The position numbers were made by a program, and so were the translations under genes. This document shows, piece after piece, positions 53,468 through 61,753 of a stretch of 64,000 nt of DNA. The notes below the pieces were generated by a model. The model saw nothing but the letters and a program-made list of their open reading frames with translations. It searched no databases and had not been told where the DNA came from. Location of the stretch: positions 1 through 64,000 of the forward strand of contig JAIYDI010000040.1 in the NCBI GenBank assembly GCA_027487555.1, written 5' to 3'. This stretch comes from Hyphomicrobiales bacterium. Lineage in GTDB: Bacteria; Pseudomonadota; Alphaproteobacteria; Rhizobiales; Devosiaceae. Position 1 is the stretch's first letter. Each line of letters begins with the position of its first letter.

Positions 53468-55994
53468 CCGACAACGCCGACCAGGTGGCCGCAACTCCGA
53501 CGGCGACAGTGAGCACCACGGTGCCGCTGCTGACCGCAAGGATCAGCCCGTAATTGATGAACAGGTCAATTTCGAGCACATGGGTGACAAAGGCCCAGGT
53601 GCCGACAAGCGCCAGGCCCGTGGCGAGCAGCGCCGAGAGCAGCCCCAGCGTCGCATACTCGACGATGTAGGAGGCGACGATGCCGCCGCGCGTTGCTCCC
53701 ATCACCTTCATCATGACCGCGTCGGCCTCGCGTTGCCGCCTGCCCGCCAGCATGGCGCCGGCGAGCACGAGGACACCGCTGCCGACCGCGAGCCCGCCAA
53801 TCACCTCGATGGCTGTGGTGACGTTCGAGAGTACGGCGGCAAAGGTCGCAACGGCCTCGGAGGTGGGCAGGAAGATCAGGTCGGGGAACGTATCGACCAA
53901 TTGCTTCTGGGTGGCGCGTTCGGTGCCGCTGGCCACCTTGAGCAGCCCGATCGAGCTGACCGAAAAATTGTCGAACGTGCCCGGAGAGAACACGAACGAG
54001 AAGTTTACGCTGCCGTCGCGCCAGATGATGTCGCGGAACGAGGTGATCCTGGCCGACACCGTATCGCCAGCCACAAGGAAATCGAGCATGTCGCCGAGTT
54101 TGAGGCCGAGCGCCTTCTGCAACCGGCTTGCGACGGACACTTCCGGCGGCCCGGCATAGTCGACCGGCCAATAGGTGCCCGTGCTGACCGTGGAATAATC
54201 GGGAAGCGTGGCCGAGAAGGTGAGCGGCACTTCCTGATCCATGAGCGCCGCGACATCGGAATTGGCGGCGGAGCCAAGATCGGCGAGCTTCTTGCCATCC
54301 ACCATAGAAAGCGTGCCACGCAGCATGGGCAGCGCCTTGAAATCCTCGACATTGGGCTTCGACTGGCTCCAGTCCTTGAGCGACGCGACTTCGTCGTCGA
54401 ACAGGTCGATAAAGGCAAAGCTCGGGGCATTGGGCAACGACTCTCGGTCGAGTTGGTGGCGGAGATTGCCGTCAACCAAGGCGATGAGCAGCAGCAACGC
54501 GAGCCCGAGCCCGAGTGACAGCACCACGACAGGCGCCGGTGCACCCGGCCGGGCGATCGCCTTCATCGCATTGCGGAGGAGCGCGCCGGGCAATGGCGGC
54601 AGGACTCGGATGATCAGCTGCAGCAAGAAGGCAGCCAGGCGCAGGACGAGAAACCCGCCGACAGCGCCCGCCATATACCACATGACGATCTCCTCGCGCC
54701 GGGTTGTCAACACGGCAAGATCGTAGAACAGCACCGCAGCCAAGAGCAGCGGCAGCACCAGACCGGGGCTCAGGAGATCGCGCCAGCCGATGCCGCCTTC
54801 GACCGCCGCCCCGGCGCTGCGGAACAGCATGGCGGGGCGCAGCTTCAGTACGCGCCACAGCGGCACGAGCCCGAAGGCGAAGGCGGTGAGCCCGCCGAAC
54901 CCGGCGGCAACCAGCAGCGCCGGCAGATCGATCACCGCGCTGAGCGGCAGCCCGACGAGGCCGCCAATGATCGGCAGAGCCAGAAGGGTCAGCATAGCGC
55001 CGAGGACGAGACCGAGTCCGATGCCGACCGCCGAGAGCACCGTCAGCTGGATGGCGTAGTGCGTGAGGAGCCGCGCGCCGGTAGCGCCCAGCGCCTTGAA
55101 GGTGGCGATGGCCCGCTGTCGCTCGGTGATATAGGCGGAAATGGCACTCGAGACGCCGACACCACCGACCACGAGGCTCGAGAGGCCGACTATGACGAGG
55201 AAGCGCCCAAACAGCGTGAAGAACTGCGCGAGGTCGGTCGTCGCGTCGGTGGGGGCATCGATCTGCCAGCCCGCTTCGGGGAAAGCCGTGCGCAGGCCGG
55301 CCGCGGCAGCATCGAAGGGCGTACTGCCGAGCAGGAGCTTGTACTGGTAGCGGGCAAGCACCCCCGGCCCAAGGATACCCGTCGCCGGCAAGGCATCGAG
55401 CGACAAGAGTACTGGGATGCCGAATTGCATGGAGTTCGAGAGGGAATCAGGCAGCGAGCGGATGATGCCGCGGATGACGAAATCCTGCTTGCCGATGGCG
55501 ACACGGTCGCCAATCTCGAGTCGCAGCCGATCGAGCAGCAGGCTGTCGGCGATGATGCCCTTGACGCCATTCTGGGGGGCCAGCAGGTCAGCGAGCTTTG
55601 CCCCCGGCTCCGCTTCGATGTCGGCGGTGCCGACCAGCGGATAGGCACCGTCAACAGCCCTGAGGGAAAGAAACGCCGTTTCGTCATTTGCTGTGGCGCG
55701 CCCCATGACCGAGACCTGCGCGCTCATCGGCCCGAGGGTCTTGAGATAGCTGAGTTCCGCGTCGTCGGCCGCACGGTAGGAGAGAGTCGCGACCATGTCA
55801 CCGCCAAGCAGCAGCCGGGCGTTCTGGCTCAGCGCAGCCTGCAGCGCCGCGCTGACCGAGCCGACCAGCGCGATTGTGCCGACCCCAAGCGCGAGGCACG
55901 CAAGGAAGATGCCGAAACGACGAAGATCACCGCGCAGATCGCGGAAGGCGAGGCGCAGCAGCCCCCGGGCATAGGCCAGCATTGCGGGCCTCAC
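53436..55994 (-). CDS. FtsX-like ABC transporter permease (YbbP/COG3127 type)
   Basis: A large 852-residue permease with duplicated FtsX architecture: helix 1 (about 27-50, IFLACLALGVGTIALVGSV), MacB-type periplasmic domain, three helices (about 255-370), a further helix pair in the middle (about 405-460), a second periplasmic domain, and three C-terminal helices ending in RPARFLREE. Together with the ATPase upstream it forms a system of the YbbA-YbbP/LolCDE group; export or release of a lipid or envelope factor is inferred. Start GTG 55994 overlaps the ATPase stop; ATG 55982 is an alternative. Its 3' end overlaps psuK by 32 bases. Confidence 0.9.
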   Translation of the reverse strand: MRPAMLAYARGLLRLAFRDLRGDLRRFGIFLACLALGVGTIALVGSVSAALQAALSQNARLLLGGDMVATLSYRAADDAELSYLKTLGPMSAQVSVMGRATANDETAFLSLRAVDGAYPLVGTADIEAEPGAKLADLLAPQNGVKGIIADSLLLDRLRLEIGDRVAIGKQDFVIRGIIRSLPDSLSNSMQFGIPVLLSLDALPATGILGPGVLARYQYKLLLGSTPFDAAAAGLRTAFPEAGWQIDAPTDATTDLAQFFTLFGRFLVIVGLSSLVVGGVGVSSAISAYITERQRAIATFKALGATGARLLTHYAIQLTVLSAVGIGLGLVLGAMLTLLALPIIGGLVGLPLSAVIDLPALLVAAGFGGLTAFAFGLVPLWRVLKLRPAMLFRSAGAAVEGGIGWRDLLSPGLVLPLLLAAVLFYDLAVLTTRREEIVMWYMAGAVGGFLVLRLAAFLLQLIIRVLPPLPGALLRNAMKAIARPGAPAPVVVLSLGLGLALLLLIALVDGNLRHQLDRESLPNAPSFAFIDLFDDEVASLKDWSQSKPNVEDFKALPMLRGTLSMVDGKKLADLGSAANSDVAALMDQEVPLTFSATLPDYSTVSTGTYWPVDYAGPPEVSVASRLQKALGLKLGDMLDFLVAGDTVSARITSFRDIIWRDGSVNFSFVFSPGTFDNFSVSSIGLLKVASGTERATQKQLVDTFPDLIFLPTSEAVATFAAVLSNVTTAIEVIGGLAVGSGVLVLAGAMLAGRRQREADAVMMKVMGATRGGIVASYIVEYATLGLLSALLATGLALVGTWAFVTHVLEIDLFINYGLILAVSSGTVVLTVAVGVAATWSALSVRPARFLREE

Positions 55995-56692
55995 GCGGGT
56001 TCGGGGGTAAGGATCGAGAGCCGCCCCTGGTCCATGCGCAATTGTCGATCGGCCCGCGCTGCGAGTGAAGGATCATGCGTGATGAGCAGGATCGCCATAT
56101 CGCGCTCGCGGGCAAGCGCGAACATCAGCGCGATGATGCGGTGCCCGGTATCCTGATCGAGATTGCCCGTCGGCTCGTCGGCAAGAAGCAGCCGCGGCTT
56201 GCCGACGACGGCGCGGGCGAGCGCGACGCGCTGCTGCTCGCCGCCCGAGAGCGCGCTCGGCAGATGCCCGAGCCGGTTGTCGAGCCCGACATCGGCAAGC
56301 GCCCGCTCGGCTTCGGCGCGGATCTCCTTCCAGGCTCGGGCTGGATTGGCGATTTCGAGGGTGAGAGCGACATTTTCGAGCGCGGTAAGCGAGGGTATGA
56401 GGTGAAAGCTCTGGAACAGGATTCCCAGGTGCCGGCGGCGGAACAGCGCCAGCTTGTCCTCGTTCAACCCGTCGAGACTCTCGCCAGCGACGCTGATGCT
56501 GCCACCGCTCGGTCGTTCGAGCCCAGCCAGAACCATGAGCAGCGAGGTCTTGCCCGAGCCTGATGGCCCGACCACCGCGGTCACTTCACCGGCCGCGAGT
56601 GTGAGGCCCACGTCCTTGAGGATGTGCAGCGGCGCGCCGCCGCTCTTGAGGTGGAGATTGACGCCTTGGGCGACGACGACGGGCTGGGTCAT
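55991..56692 (-). CDS. ABC transporter ATP-binding protein (LolD/YbbA type)
   Basis: A 233-residue ATPase: Walker [40 protein letters not shown] (Q-loop), signature [14 protein letters not shown], Walker [13 protein letters not shown], and H-loop [10 protein letters not shown]. The [17 protein letters not shown] and GEQQRVA elements place it with LolD/MacB/YbbA. Coupled with the FtsX-like permease (GTGA overlap). A 57-base cruciform stands 11 bases upstream of its start. Confidence 0.93.
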   Translation of the reverse strand: MTQPVVVAQGVNLHLKSGGAPLHILKDVGLTLAAGEVTAVVGPSGSGKTSLLMVLAGLERPSGGSISVAGESLDGLNEDKLALFRRRHLGILFQSFHLIPSLTALENVALTLEIANPARAWKEIRAEAERALADVGLDNRLGHLPSALSGGEQQRVALARAVVGKPRLLLADEPTGNLDQDTGHRIIALMFALARERDMAILLITHDPSLAARADRQLRMDQGRLSILTPEPA

Positions 56693-56704
56693 GCGCGAAT
56701 GGTA

Positions 56705-56759
56705 CTTTTCCGGAACAGGGCACTATTTCCCCGAAGGGTAAAGTAGTGGTCCGGAAAAG
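56705..56759 (-). repeat. Long near-perfect hairpin with UUCG tetraloop between xylG and the next operon
   Basis: Outer arms CTTTTCCGGA (56705-56714) and TCCGGAAAAG (56750-56759) are perfect. Inside, CACTA pairs with TAGTG, TTT with AAA, and CCC with GGG around a TTCG tetraloop on the minus strand, with single-base bulges. It fills most of the 91 bases between the xylG stop and the ATPase start. It should stop or stabilise the xyl transcript 3' end, and may also hide the ribosome site of the following gene. Confidence 0.75.
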
Positions 56760-56783
56760 CAGCACAAGTAGGGCGGCGGCGCC

Positions 56784-57569
56784 TCAAGAATCCCTGACGG
56801 CACCCGGCCCGGGGACGGCACCCGGTGGTACCTTGCCCAGGATGATCATGGCCAGCACTTCATCCTTGCTGACGTCGGAGGTGCGCGCTGAGCCCACCAC
56901 CTCGCCATTCTTCATCACGACCACGCGGTCGGCGAGGTCAAACACGTCATGGATATCGTGGCTGATAAGGAAGATACCGATGCCATCGGCCTTGAGCTGC
57001 CTGATGAGCTCGCCCACCTGCTGGGTTTCCTGCGGCCCCAGCGCGGCGGTGGGCTCGTCCATGATCAGGATGCGGGCGTTGAACAGGATCGCGCGGGCGA
57101 TGGCGACCGATTGCCGCTGACCACCCGAGAGGGCCTTCACCGGCTCCTTGAAGCGGCGGAAATTCGGGTTGAGCCGGCCCATGACCTCGCGGGCGCGGCT
57201 CTCCATGGCCGCATCGTCGAGCGTGCCGAAGGCCGTGACGAGCTCGCGCCCCAAAAAGAGGTTGGCGGCAGCATCGACATTATCGGCCACGGCCAGTTGC
57301 TGGTAGATGGTCTCGATGCCATAGGCCTTGGCATCGCGCGGATTGTTGATGGTCGCCGGCTGGCCGTCGATGCGGATGCTGCCCGAATCGCGTTTGTAGG
57401 CGCCCGAGAGGATCTTGATGAGGGTCGACTTGCCGGCGCCATTATGTCCAAGCAACCCGACCACCTCGCCCGGATAGAGTTCGAGGGAAGCGCCCTGAAC
57501 CGCCTTGAGGCCGCCAAAGGAGATCGAGATGTCGTGCATCTCGACCAGCGGCACCTTGTTGTCCAGCAT
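56784..57569 (-). CDS. xylG: Xylose-type sugar ABC transporter ATP-binding protein, single domain
   Basis: 261 residues with one nucleotide-binding domain: Walker [40 protein letters not shown], signature [15 protein letters not shown], Walker [14 protein letters not shown]-loop LISHDIHDV. Classical XylG/RbsA proteins have two fused domains (about 500 residues); this half-size form is typical of rhizobial FrcA-like ATPases and must work as a homodimer. ATG 57569 is chosen; the longer frame runs into xylH. Follows xylH after 11 bases. Confidence 0.88.
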   Translation of the reverse strand: MLDNKVPLVEMHDISISFGGLKAVQGASLELYPGEVVGLLGHNGAGKSTLIKILSGAYKRDSGSIRIDGQPATINNPRDAKAYGIETIYQQLAVADNVDAAANLFLGRELVTAFGTLDDAAMESRAREVMGRLNPNFRRFKEPVKALSGGQRQSVAIARAILFNARILIMDEPTAALGPQETQQVGELIRQLKADGIGIFLISHDIHDVFDLADRVVVMKNGEVVGSARTSDVSKDEVLAMIILGKVPPGAVPGPGAVRDS

Positions 57570-57580
57570 AGCCGGCACTC

Positions 57581-58903
57581 CTAGTTGGACTTGCGGCGGT
57601 AGAGCGTGTCGAGCCACACCGCGAAGACGAGAACCAAACCGACGACGATGGACTGCAGGGGGCTGTCTATGCCGACCAGCACCATGCCCGATTGCAGCGA
57701 CTGCATGACCAGCGCACCGAGCATGGCCCCGGCGATGGTGCCGACGCCACCCGAGAGCGAGGTGCCACCGATCACCGCCGCGGCGATGACATAGAGTTCG
57801 TCGAGCGTGCCAAGGGCATTGGTGGCGGCGTTGAGGCGCGCCACCGAGATGGCAGAAGCGATGCCGACGAGAGCGCCCATCAGGACGAAGATCTTGACCG
57901 TCACCCAGCGCGTGTTGATGCCAGCCAGATCTGCGGCTTCCGGGTTGCCACCCATTGCGAAGACATAGCGGCCGAACCGCGTGCGGTTGGTGATGAAGGT
58001 CATCACGACCCCGACTGCGACCGCGATCAGCACCGGGATTGCAATGCCATGCGAGATGAACAGCCCGCCTTCGGGGATAGGGATGTTGTTCTCGGCGGCA
58101 TATCTTTCGGCGATCCTGATCGGCCAGGGATAGGCATTGGCAACCGCAACGGCGGCGAGCACGGCGCCGCAGCCAAGGCTCGCCAGAGTGGCCTCAGCCC
58201 AAAGCGGGCGCAAGGAGAAGCTGAAGCGGCGGCGCTGGCGGCGCCCGAGCGCGATGACCGCAACGATGGCAATGCAGGCCAGCGCCGCGACTATCCAGCT
58301 GGGGACCATGCCGATTGCGCCGGCAGGCCCACCGCCGATCAACTGGAAAGTCTGGTCCATGGGCGCGACAGTTCGGCCCCTGGTGACCCACCACGCCGCG
58401 CCGCGCCAGACAAGAAAACCGCCCAGTGTGACGATGAACGCCGGCACCTTGAAATAGGCGATGATCACGCCGTGAAGCAGCCCGATGCCGCCCCCGACCA
58501 GGATGCCGGCGAGGAGCGCCAGCACCCAGATACCCGGATGACTGAAGCCCAGCATCTGCGGAAGAATCTCGGCCTGCAGCACGCCCATGATCATGGCGGC
58601 GAAGCCGAGGATGGAGCCGACGCTGAGGTCGATGTTGCGGGTGACGATGACCAGCACCATGCCCGTAGCCATCACGGCGACCGAGGCGGTCTGCACCGAC
58701 AGGTTCCACAAATTGCGCGGAGTAAGGAAAAGCCCGCCGGAGAACAGGTTGAAGGCGATCCAGATGATCACCAGCGCGCCAACCATGCCGAGGAGTCGCG
58801 TATCAAGCTCTGTGGCGGTGAGAAAACGACGGATTGGATTGTGCGAGGCCATATCCACAGCTCGACGTGTCGCGTTGCTTGCTATGAGGTTCTGCTCGGC
58901 CAT
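57581..58903 (-). CDS. xylH: Xylose-type sugar ABC transporter permease
   Basis: A 440-residue permease with about 10-12 helices. Features: [31 protein letters not shown] (given in parts, [17 protein letters not shown]), [34 protein letters not shown] and [20 protein letters not shown]. Length and the extra helices match XylH rather than RbsC. Start ATG 58903; MASHN 18 residues further is an alternative. It lies between xylF and xylG, separated from xylF by a strong hairpin. Confidence 0.92.
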   Translation of the reverse strand: MAEQNLIASNATRRAVDMASHNPIRRFLTATELDTRLLGMVGALVIIWIAFNLFSGGLFLTPRNLWNLSVQTASVAVMATGMVLVIVTRNIDLSVGSILGFAAMIMGVLQAEILPQMLGFSHPGIWVLALLAGILVGGGIGLLHGVIIAYFKVPAFIVTLGGFLVWRGAAWWVTRGRTVAPMDQTFQLIGGGPAGAIGMVPSWIVAALACIAIVAVIALGRRQRRRFSFSLRPLWAEATLASLGCGAVLAAVAVANAYPWPIRIAERYAAENNIPIPEGGLFISHGIAIPVLIAVAVGVVMTFITNRTRFGRYVFAMGGNPEAADLAGINTRWVTVKIFVLMGALVGIASAISVARLNAATNALGTLDELYVIAAAVIGGTSLSGGVGTIAGAMLGALVMQSLQSGMVLVGIDSPLQSIVVGLVLVFAVWLDTLYRRKSN

Positions 58904-58995
58904 CGGCCCTGTCTCCCCGGCTCGGCGTCGCGCCGCAGCGGCGGGAGGCCAGCCTCATCATAAACACGCGTGGGCGAGCCTGTCGCGGTGGTGGC

Positions 58996-59022
58996 GGATG
59001 CCACGCGAAGGGCGTGGCATCC
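58996..59022 (-). repeat. Intercistronic hairpin between xylF and xylH
   Basis: GGATGCCACGC (58996-59006), loop GAAGG, GCGTGGCATCC (59012-59022): a perfect 11-bp stem 23 bases after the xylF stop. No T-run on the minus strand, so stabilisation or processing of the xylF message is more likely than termination. Confidence 0.75.
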
Positions 59023-59045
59023 GGGGACTGGATCAGGACTGGCAA

Positions 59046-60086
59046 TCAGCCGCAGACAGCCGCCTTGCCTGCGGGCACGCCCTGGCAGACTTCCTCCTTA
59101 GTGACCCAGCCGGCGTCGATGACGACGTTGAGGTTATCCTTGGTGATCGGCACCGGCGGGAGGAGCACGGCGTTCATTTCAACGCCCTTCGGCCCACCAT
59201 TGAACTTGACCGCGCCGACGACGGCGTCGAGCTTCGCGCCGCCAGCGAGTTGAATGGCGATTTCGGCAGCCTTCTTGCCCAGCTCGCGCGCATCCTTCCA
59301 CACGGACACGGTCTGCGTGCCGAGCGCGATGCGGTTGAGGGCGGCATGGTCGCCATCCTGGCCCGAGACCGGAACGGAGCCGGCAAGGCCCTGCGCGGTC
59401 AGTGCGGCGATGGCGCCGCCCGCGGTGCCATCATTGGAGGCGACGACGGCATCGACCTTGTTGTCGTTGGCGGTCAGGAACTGTTCCATGTTCGCCTGGG
59501 CGACTTCGGGGTTCCAGTTGTCGGTATAGGCCTCGCCAACGTTCTTGATGTCGCCCTTGTCGACGGCGTCCTTGAGGACTTCCATCTGACCGGCGAACAG
59601 GAAGTCCGCATTGGGATCGGCGCTGTTGCCCTTGATGAAGACGTAATTGCCCTTGGCCTGCACGGCGAAAACGCCGCGGGCCTGCATGCGACCGACTTCC
59701 TTGTTGTCGAAGGTCAGGTAAAAGGCCTCCGGGTTTTCGATCAGGCGGTCATAGCCGATCACCGGGATTCCTTCTGATACCGCGGCCTGGACCGCCGGGG
59801 CAACGGCCTCGGAATCCTGTGCCAGGACGATGATGGCGTTGGCGCCCTGCGAGATCAGGCTTTCGATATCGGTCAGCTGTTTCGACGCAGACGACTGCGC
59901 GTCGGCCGAAATGTACTTGTCGCCATTGGCCTCGATCACGGCCTTCATGGCCGCTTCGTCGGTCTTCCAGCGTTCTTCCTGGAAATTGTTCCAGGAGACG
60001 CCGATCACCAGATCCTTGGCGAGAACGGGGCCGGCGAAACCGGCAAACACGGTCGTGCAGAGCAGAGCCGCTGCGAACTTGTTCAT
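59046..60086 (-). CDS. xylF: D-xylose-binding periplasmic protein
   Basis: A 346-residue binding protein. Signal peptide residues 1-23 ([25 protein letters not shown]), then [60 protein letters not shown], and the XylF-type [20 protein letters not shown] and [17 protein letters not shown]. The whole pattern is that of D-xylose binding proteins. It feeds XylH/XylG. First gene of the operon, divergent from the ROK regulator. Confidence 0.94.
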   Translation of the reverse strand: MNKFAAALLCTTVFAGFAGPVLAKDLVIGVSWNNFQEERWKTDEAAMKAVIEANGDKYISADAQSSASKQLTDIESLISQGANAIIVLAQDSEAVAPAVQAAVSEGIPVIGYDRLIENPEAFYLTFDNKEVGRMQARGVFAVQAKGNYVFIKGNSADPNADFLFAGQMEVLKDAVDKGDIKNVGEAYTDNWNPEVAQANMEQFLTANDNKVDAVVASNDGTAGGAIAALTAQGLAGSVPVSGQDGDHAALNRIALGTQTVSVWKDARELGKKAAEIAIQLAGGAKLDAVVGAVKFNGGPKGVEMNAVLLPPVPITKDNLNVVIDAGWVTKEEVCQGVPAGKAAVCG

Positions 60087-60196
60087 GTGATCCTCCCTGG
60101 CGGATGATCCGCCGTAACGCCTCGGGTTGAACCCTCCCCGGCGTCAGGGCATTATTTCATTGCCCGAAAAAATGGATCGCATAGGGTTTATACGTG

Positions 60197-60216
60197 AGTC
60201 AATGAAAATTTTGACT
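60197..60216. promoter_or_regulatory. Inverted repeat between xylF and ROK regulator
   Basis: AGTCAA (60197-60202), 8 AT-rich bases, TTGACT (60211-60216). The perfect 6-bp arms both resemble -35 boxes pointing outward and lie in the AT-rich centre of the divergent promoter region. It is a candidate operator of the ROK regulator; no clear -10 boxes were matched. Confidence 0.45.
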
Positions 60217-60283
60217 GTCGAAAAAACTCCGCTCGCGCACAAAATCGGGCATTGTGGCGAGACGGTACGGGAGACAGAAGCGG

Positions 60284-61516
60284 GTGCGGGCCATAGGCGA
60301 CAGCGATTCGATGCGGCGGCAGAACCGGGCGCTGGTGCTTGAGGCGCTGCGTACGCTCGGTCCACAGTCACGCACGCAGATCGCCGGGCTCACCGGGCTG
60401 AGCCATGCCTCGATTACCGCCATCACCCAGGACATGAGCGCCCAGGAAGTGCTGGTCGAGCTTGAGGAGACGCGCGCCGATTTCAAGACGCGCGGGCGGC
60501 CCGCGACAAGGGTGGGCTTCGCCCGCGCGCTTGCGAGCGTCGTGCTGGTCGAGATCGAGGTTGCGCGGGCGCGGCTGTCGCTCGTTGGCTATGACGCGAC
60601 GCTTGTCGACCGCATCGAAATGCCGCTCCCGCCACGCGCCTTCCAGGAGACCGCGCCCCCTGCCCTGCTCGAACAGGGCATAAGGCGGCTTTTCGACCGT
60701 AACCAGCGCGAAGCAGCGCGCATGAGGCGCATCGCCATTTCCGTGCAGGGCATACTCGATGCCGCAGGCCACAGCCTTACCTGGTCGCCGGTGCCCCATC
60801 TAGCTGGCCACGACCTCGTCAACGGACTCGGCAGCCGCTTTGACGTACCGGTGGAACTGACAAAGCGCGGCCGACTGCTGGCGGAGGGCGCCCGCTGGCT
60901 CGACCCGAGTCTCAAGGATGCCGAGGTCGCGACGGTGTTCGTCGGCGCCACGGTCGCGATGGGGCTGAGCGCGTCAGGACCCGGATTCGGGCGCGACGCG
61001 CGAGCGACCGAATTCGGTCACATGAATCATGTGCCAGGCGGCGCGCTCTGCCGATGTGGCATGCAGGGCTGCATCGAGGCCTATGCCGCCGACTACGCCA
61101 TCCTGCGCGCCGCCTACTCGGTACCGGAAAAGGCAACACCCGCCCCCGCCGTGCCAGCAGCGGAATTCGACGCGCTGATCGCCCGCGGCCAAGCTGGCGA
61201 CAGGGCCGCTGTGCACGCCTTCAACCAAGCCGGGCGCGCAATAGGCTACGGGCTCAACCGGCTGACGGCGCTGTTTCGACCGTCGCATGTGGTGATTGTC
61301 GGGCCTGGCGCCCGCGCCTACCCGTTGATGCGCCTGGAGCTCGAGGCAGCCCTCGGCAATTCGCTGGTGGCCCGGCATTCGGGAATGCCGCAGATCAGGA
61401 CACTGAAGGACGAGGGGGAGCCGATCTTCCATGGCCTCGTGCTGCAGACGCTCGGCGCTCTCGATCGCGAGGAGATTGCTGGCATGCCGGGGGTACGGGG
61501 CGCGGCAGCGGGGTAA
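60284..61516 (+). CDS. ROK-family transcriptional regulator (XylR-like)
   Basis: 410 residues. An N-terminal winged helix-turn-helix (about 10-65, RALVLEALRTLGPQSRTQIA and LTGLSHASITAITQDM) is joined to a ROK/sugar-kinase-like domain. The ROK zinc motif CRCGMQGCIEAYAADYA (C-x-C-G-x2-G-C-x-E) is intact, preceded by EFGHMNHVPGGAL. No hexokinase activity is expected; the domain senses a sugar. Divergent from xylFHG, so a xylose-responsive repressor or activator is inferred. GTG 60284 is chosen because CGGGAGAC lies upstream; GTG 60254 is also in frame. Confidence 0.88.
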   Translation: MRAIGDSDSMRRQNRALVLEALRTLGPQSRTQIAGLTGLSHASITAITQDMSAQEVLVELEETRADFKTRGRPATRVGFARALASVVLVEIEVARARLSLVGYDATLVDRIEMPLPPRAFQETAPPALLEQGIRRLFDRNQREAARMRRIAISVQGILDAAGHSLTWSPVPHLAGHDLVNGLGSRFDVPVELTKRGRLLAEGARWLDPSLKDAEVATVFVGATVAMGLSASGPGFGRDARATEFGHMNHVPGGALCRCGMQGCIEAYAADYAILRAAYSVPEKATPAPAVPAAEFDALIARGQAGDRAAVHAFNQAGRAIGYGLNRLTALFRPSHVVIVGPGARAYPLMRLELEAALGNSLVARHSGMPQIRTLKDEGEPIFHGLVLQTLGALDREEIAGMPGVRGAAAG

Positions 61517-61602
61517 ACCGACGCCGGCGCAGCGGCGGGTTGTCAGCCCGCGGCAAAACGCCTATGAGAGCCGGGATAGTTTTTGGGCTCAGGGGAGGCG
61601 AC

Positions 61603-61659
61603 ATGGCAGTTTCAATGCGACGCACCCCAGCGCGACGCCATCGAGGGTGTCGCTTCTAG
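61603..61659 (+). CDS. Possible Arg-rich leader peptide, 18 residues
   Basis: MAVSMRRTPARRHRGCRF, preceded by AGGGGAGGCGAC, one of the best ribosome sites in the window. Six of 18 residues are Arg, including two RR pairs and an RHR. It ends 94 bases before the ATP-binding exporter gene. The codons for residues 10-17 form an 8-bp hairpin (GCGACGCC 61632-61639, GGTGTCGC 61646-61653). A terminator-like hairpin follows its stop. The arrangement is that of a translational or transcriptional attenuator. Inference from layout only. Confidence 0.4.
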   Translation: MAVSMRRTPARRHRGCRF

Positions 61660-61668
61660 CTCCGTGAC

Positions 61669-61691
61669 CCGGGCGATCCCGGCATCTTTTT
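61669..61691 (+). terminator. Terminator-like hairpin upstream of the ABC exporter
   Basis: CCGGG (61669-61673), CGAT, CCCGG (61678-61682), then CATCTTTTT. A short 5-bp GC stem with a T-run, ten bases after the stop of the candidate leader peptide and 63 bases before the exporter start. It may end the ROK transcript or attenuate the exporter gene. Confidence 0.45.
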
Positions 61692-61753
61692 CAACTTCAT
61701 CGCCATTCTGGGACCGGCAGGCGCGCGTTTGGCGACGTCGCCGGAGTGATCCA

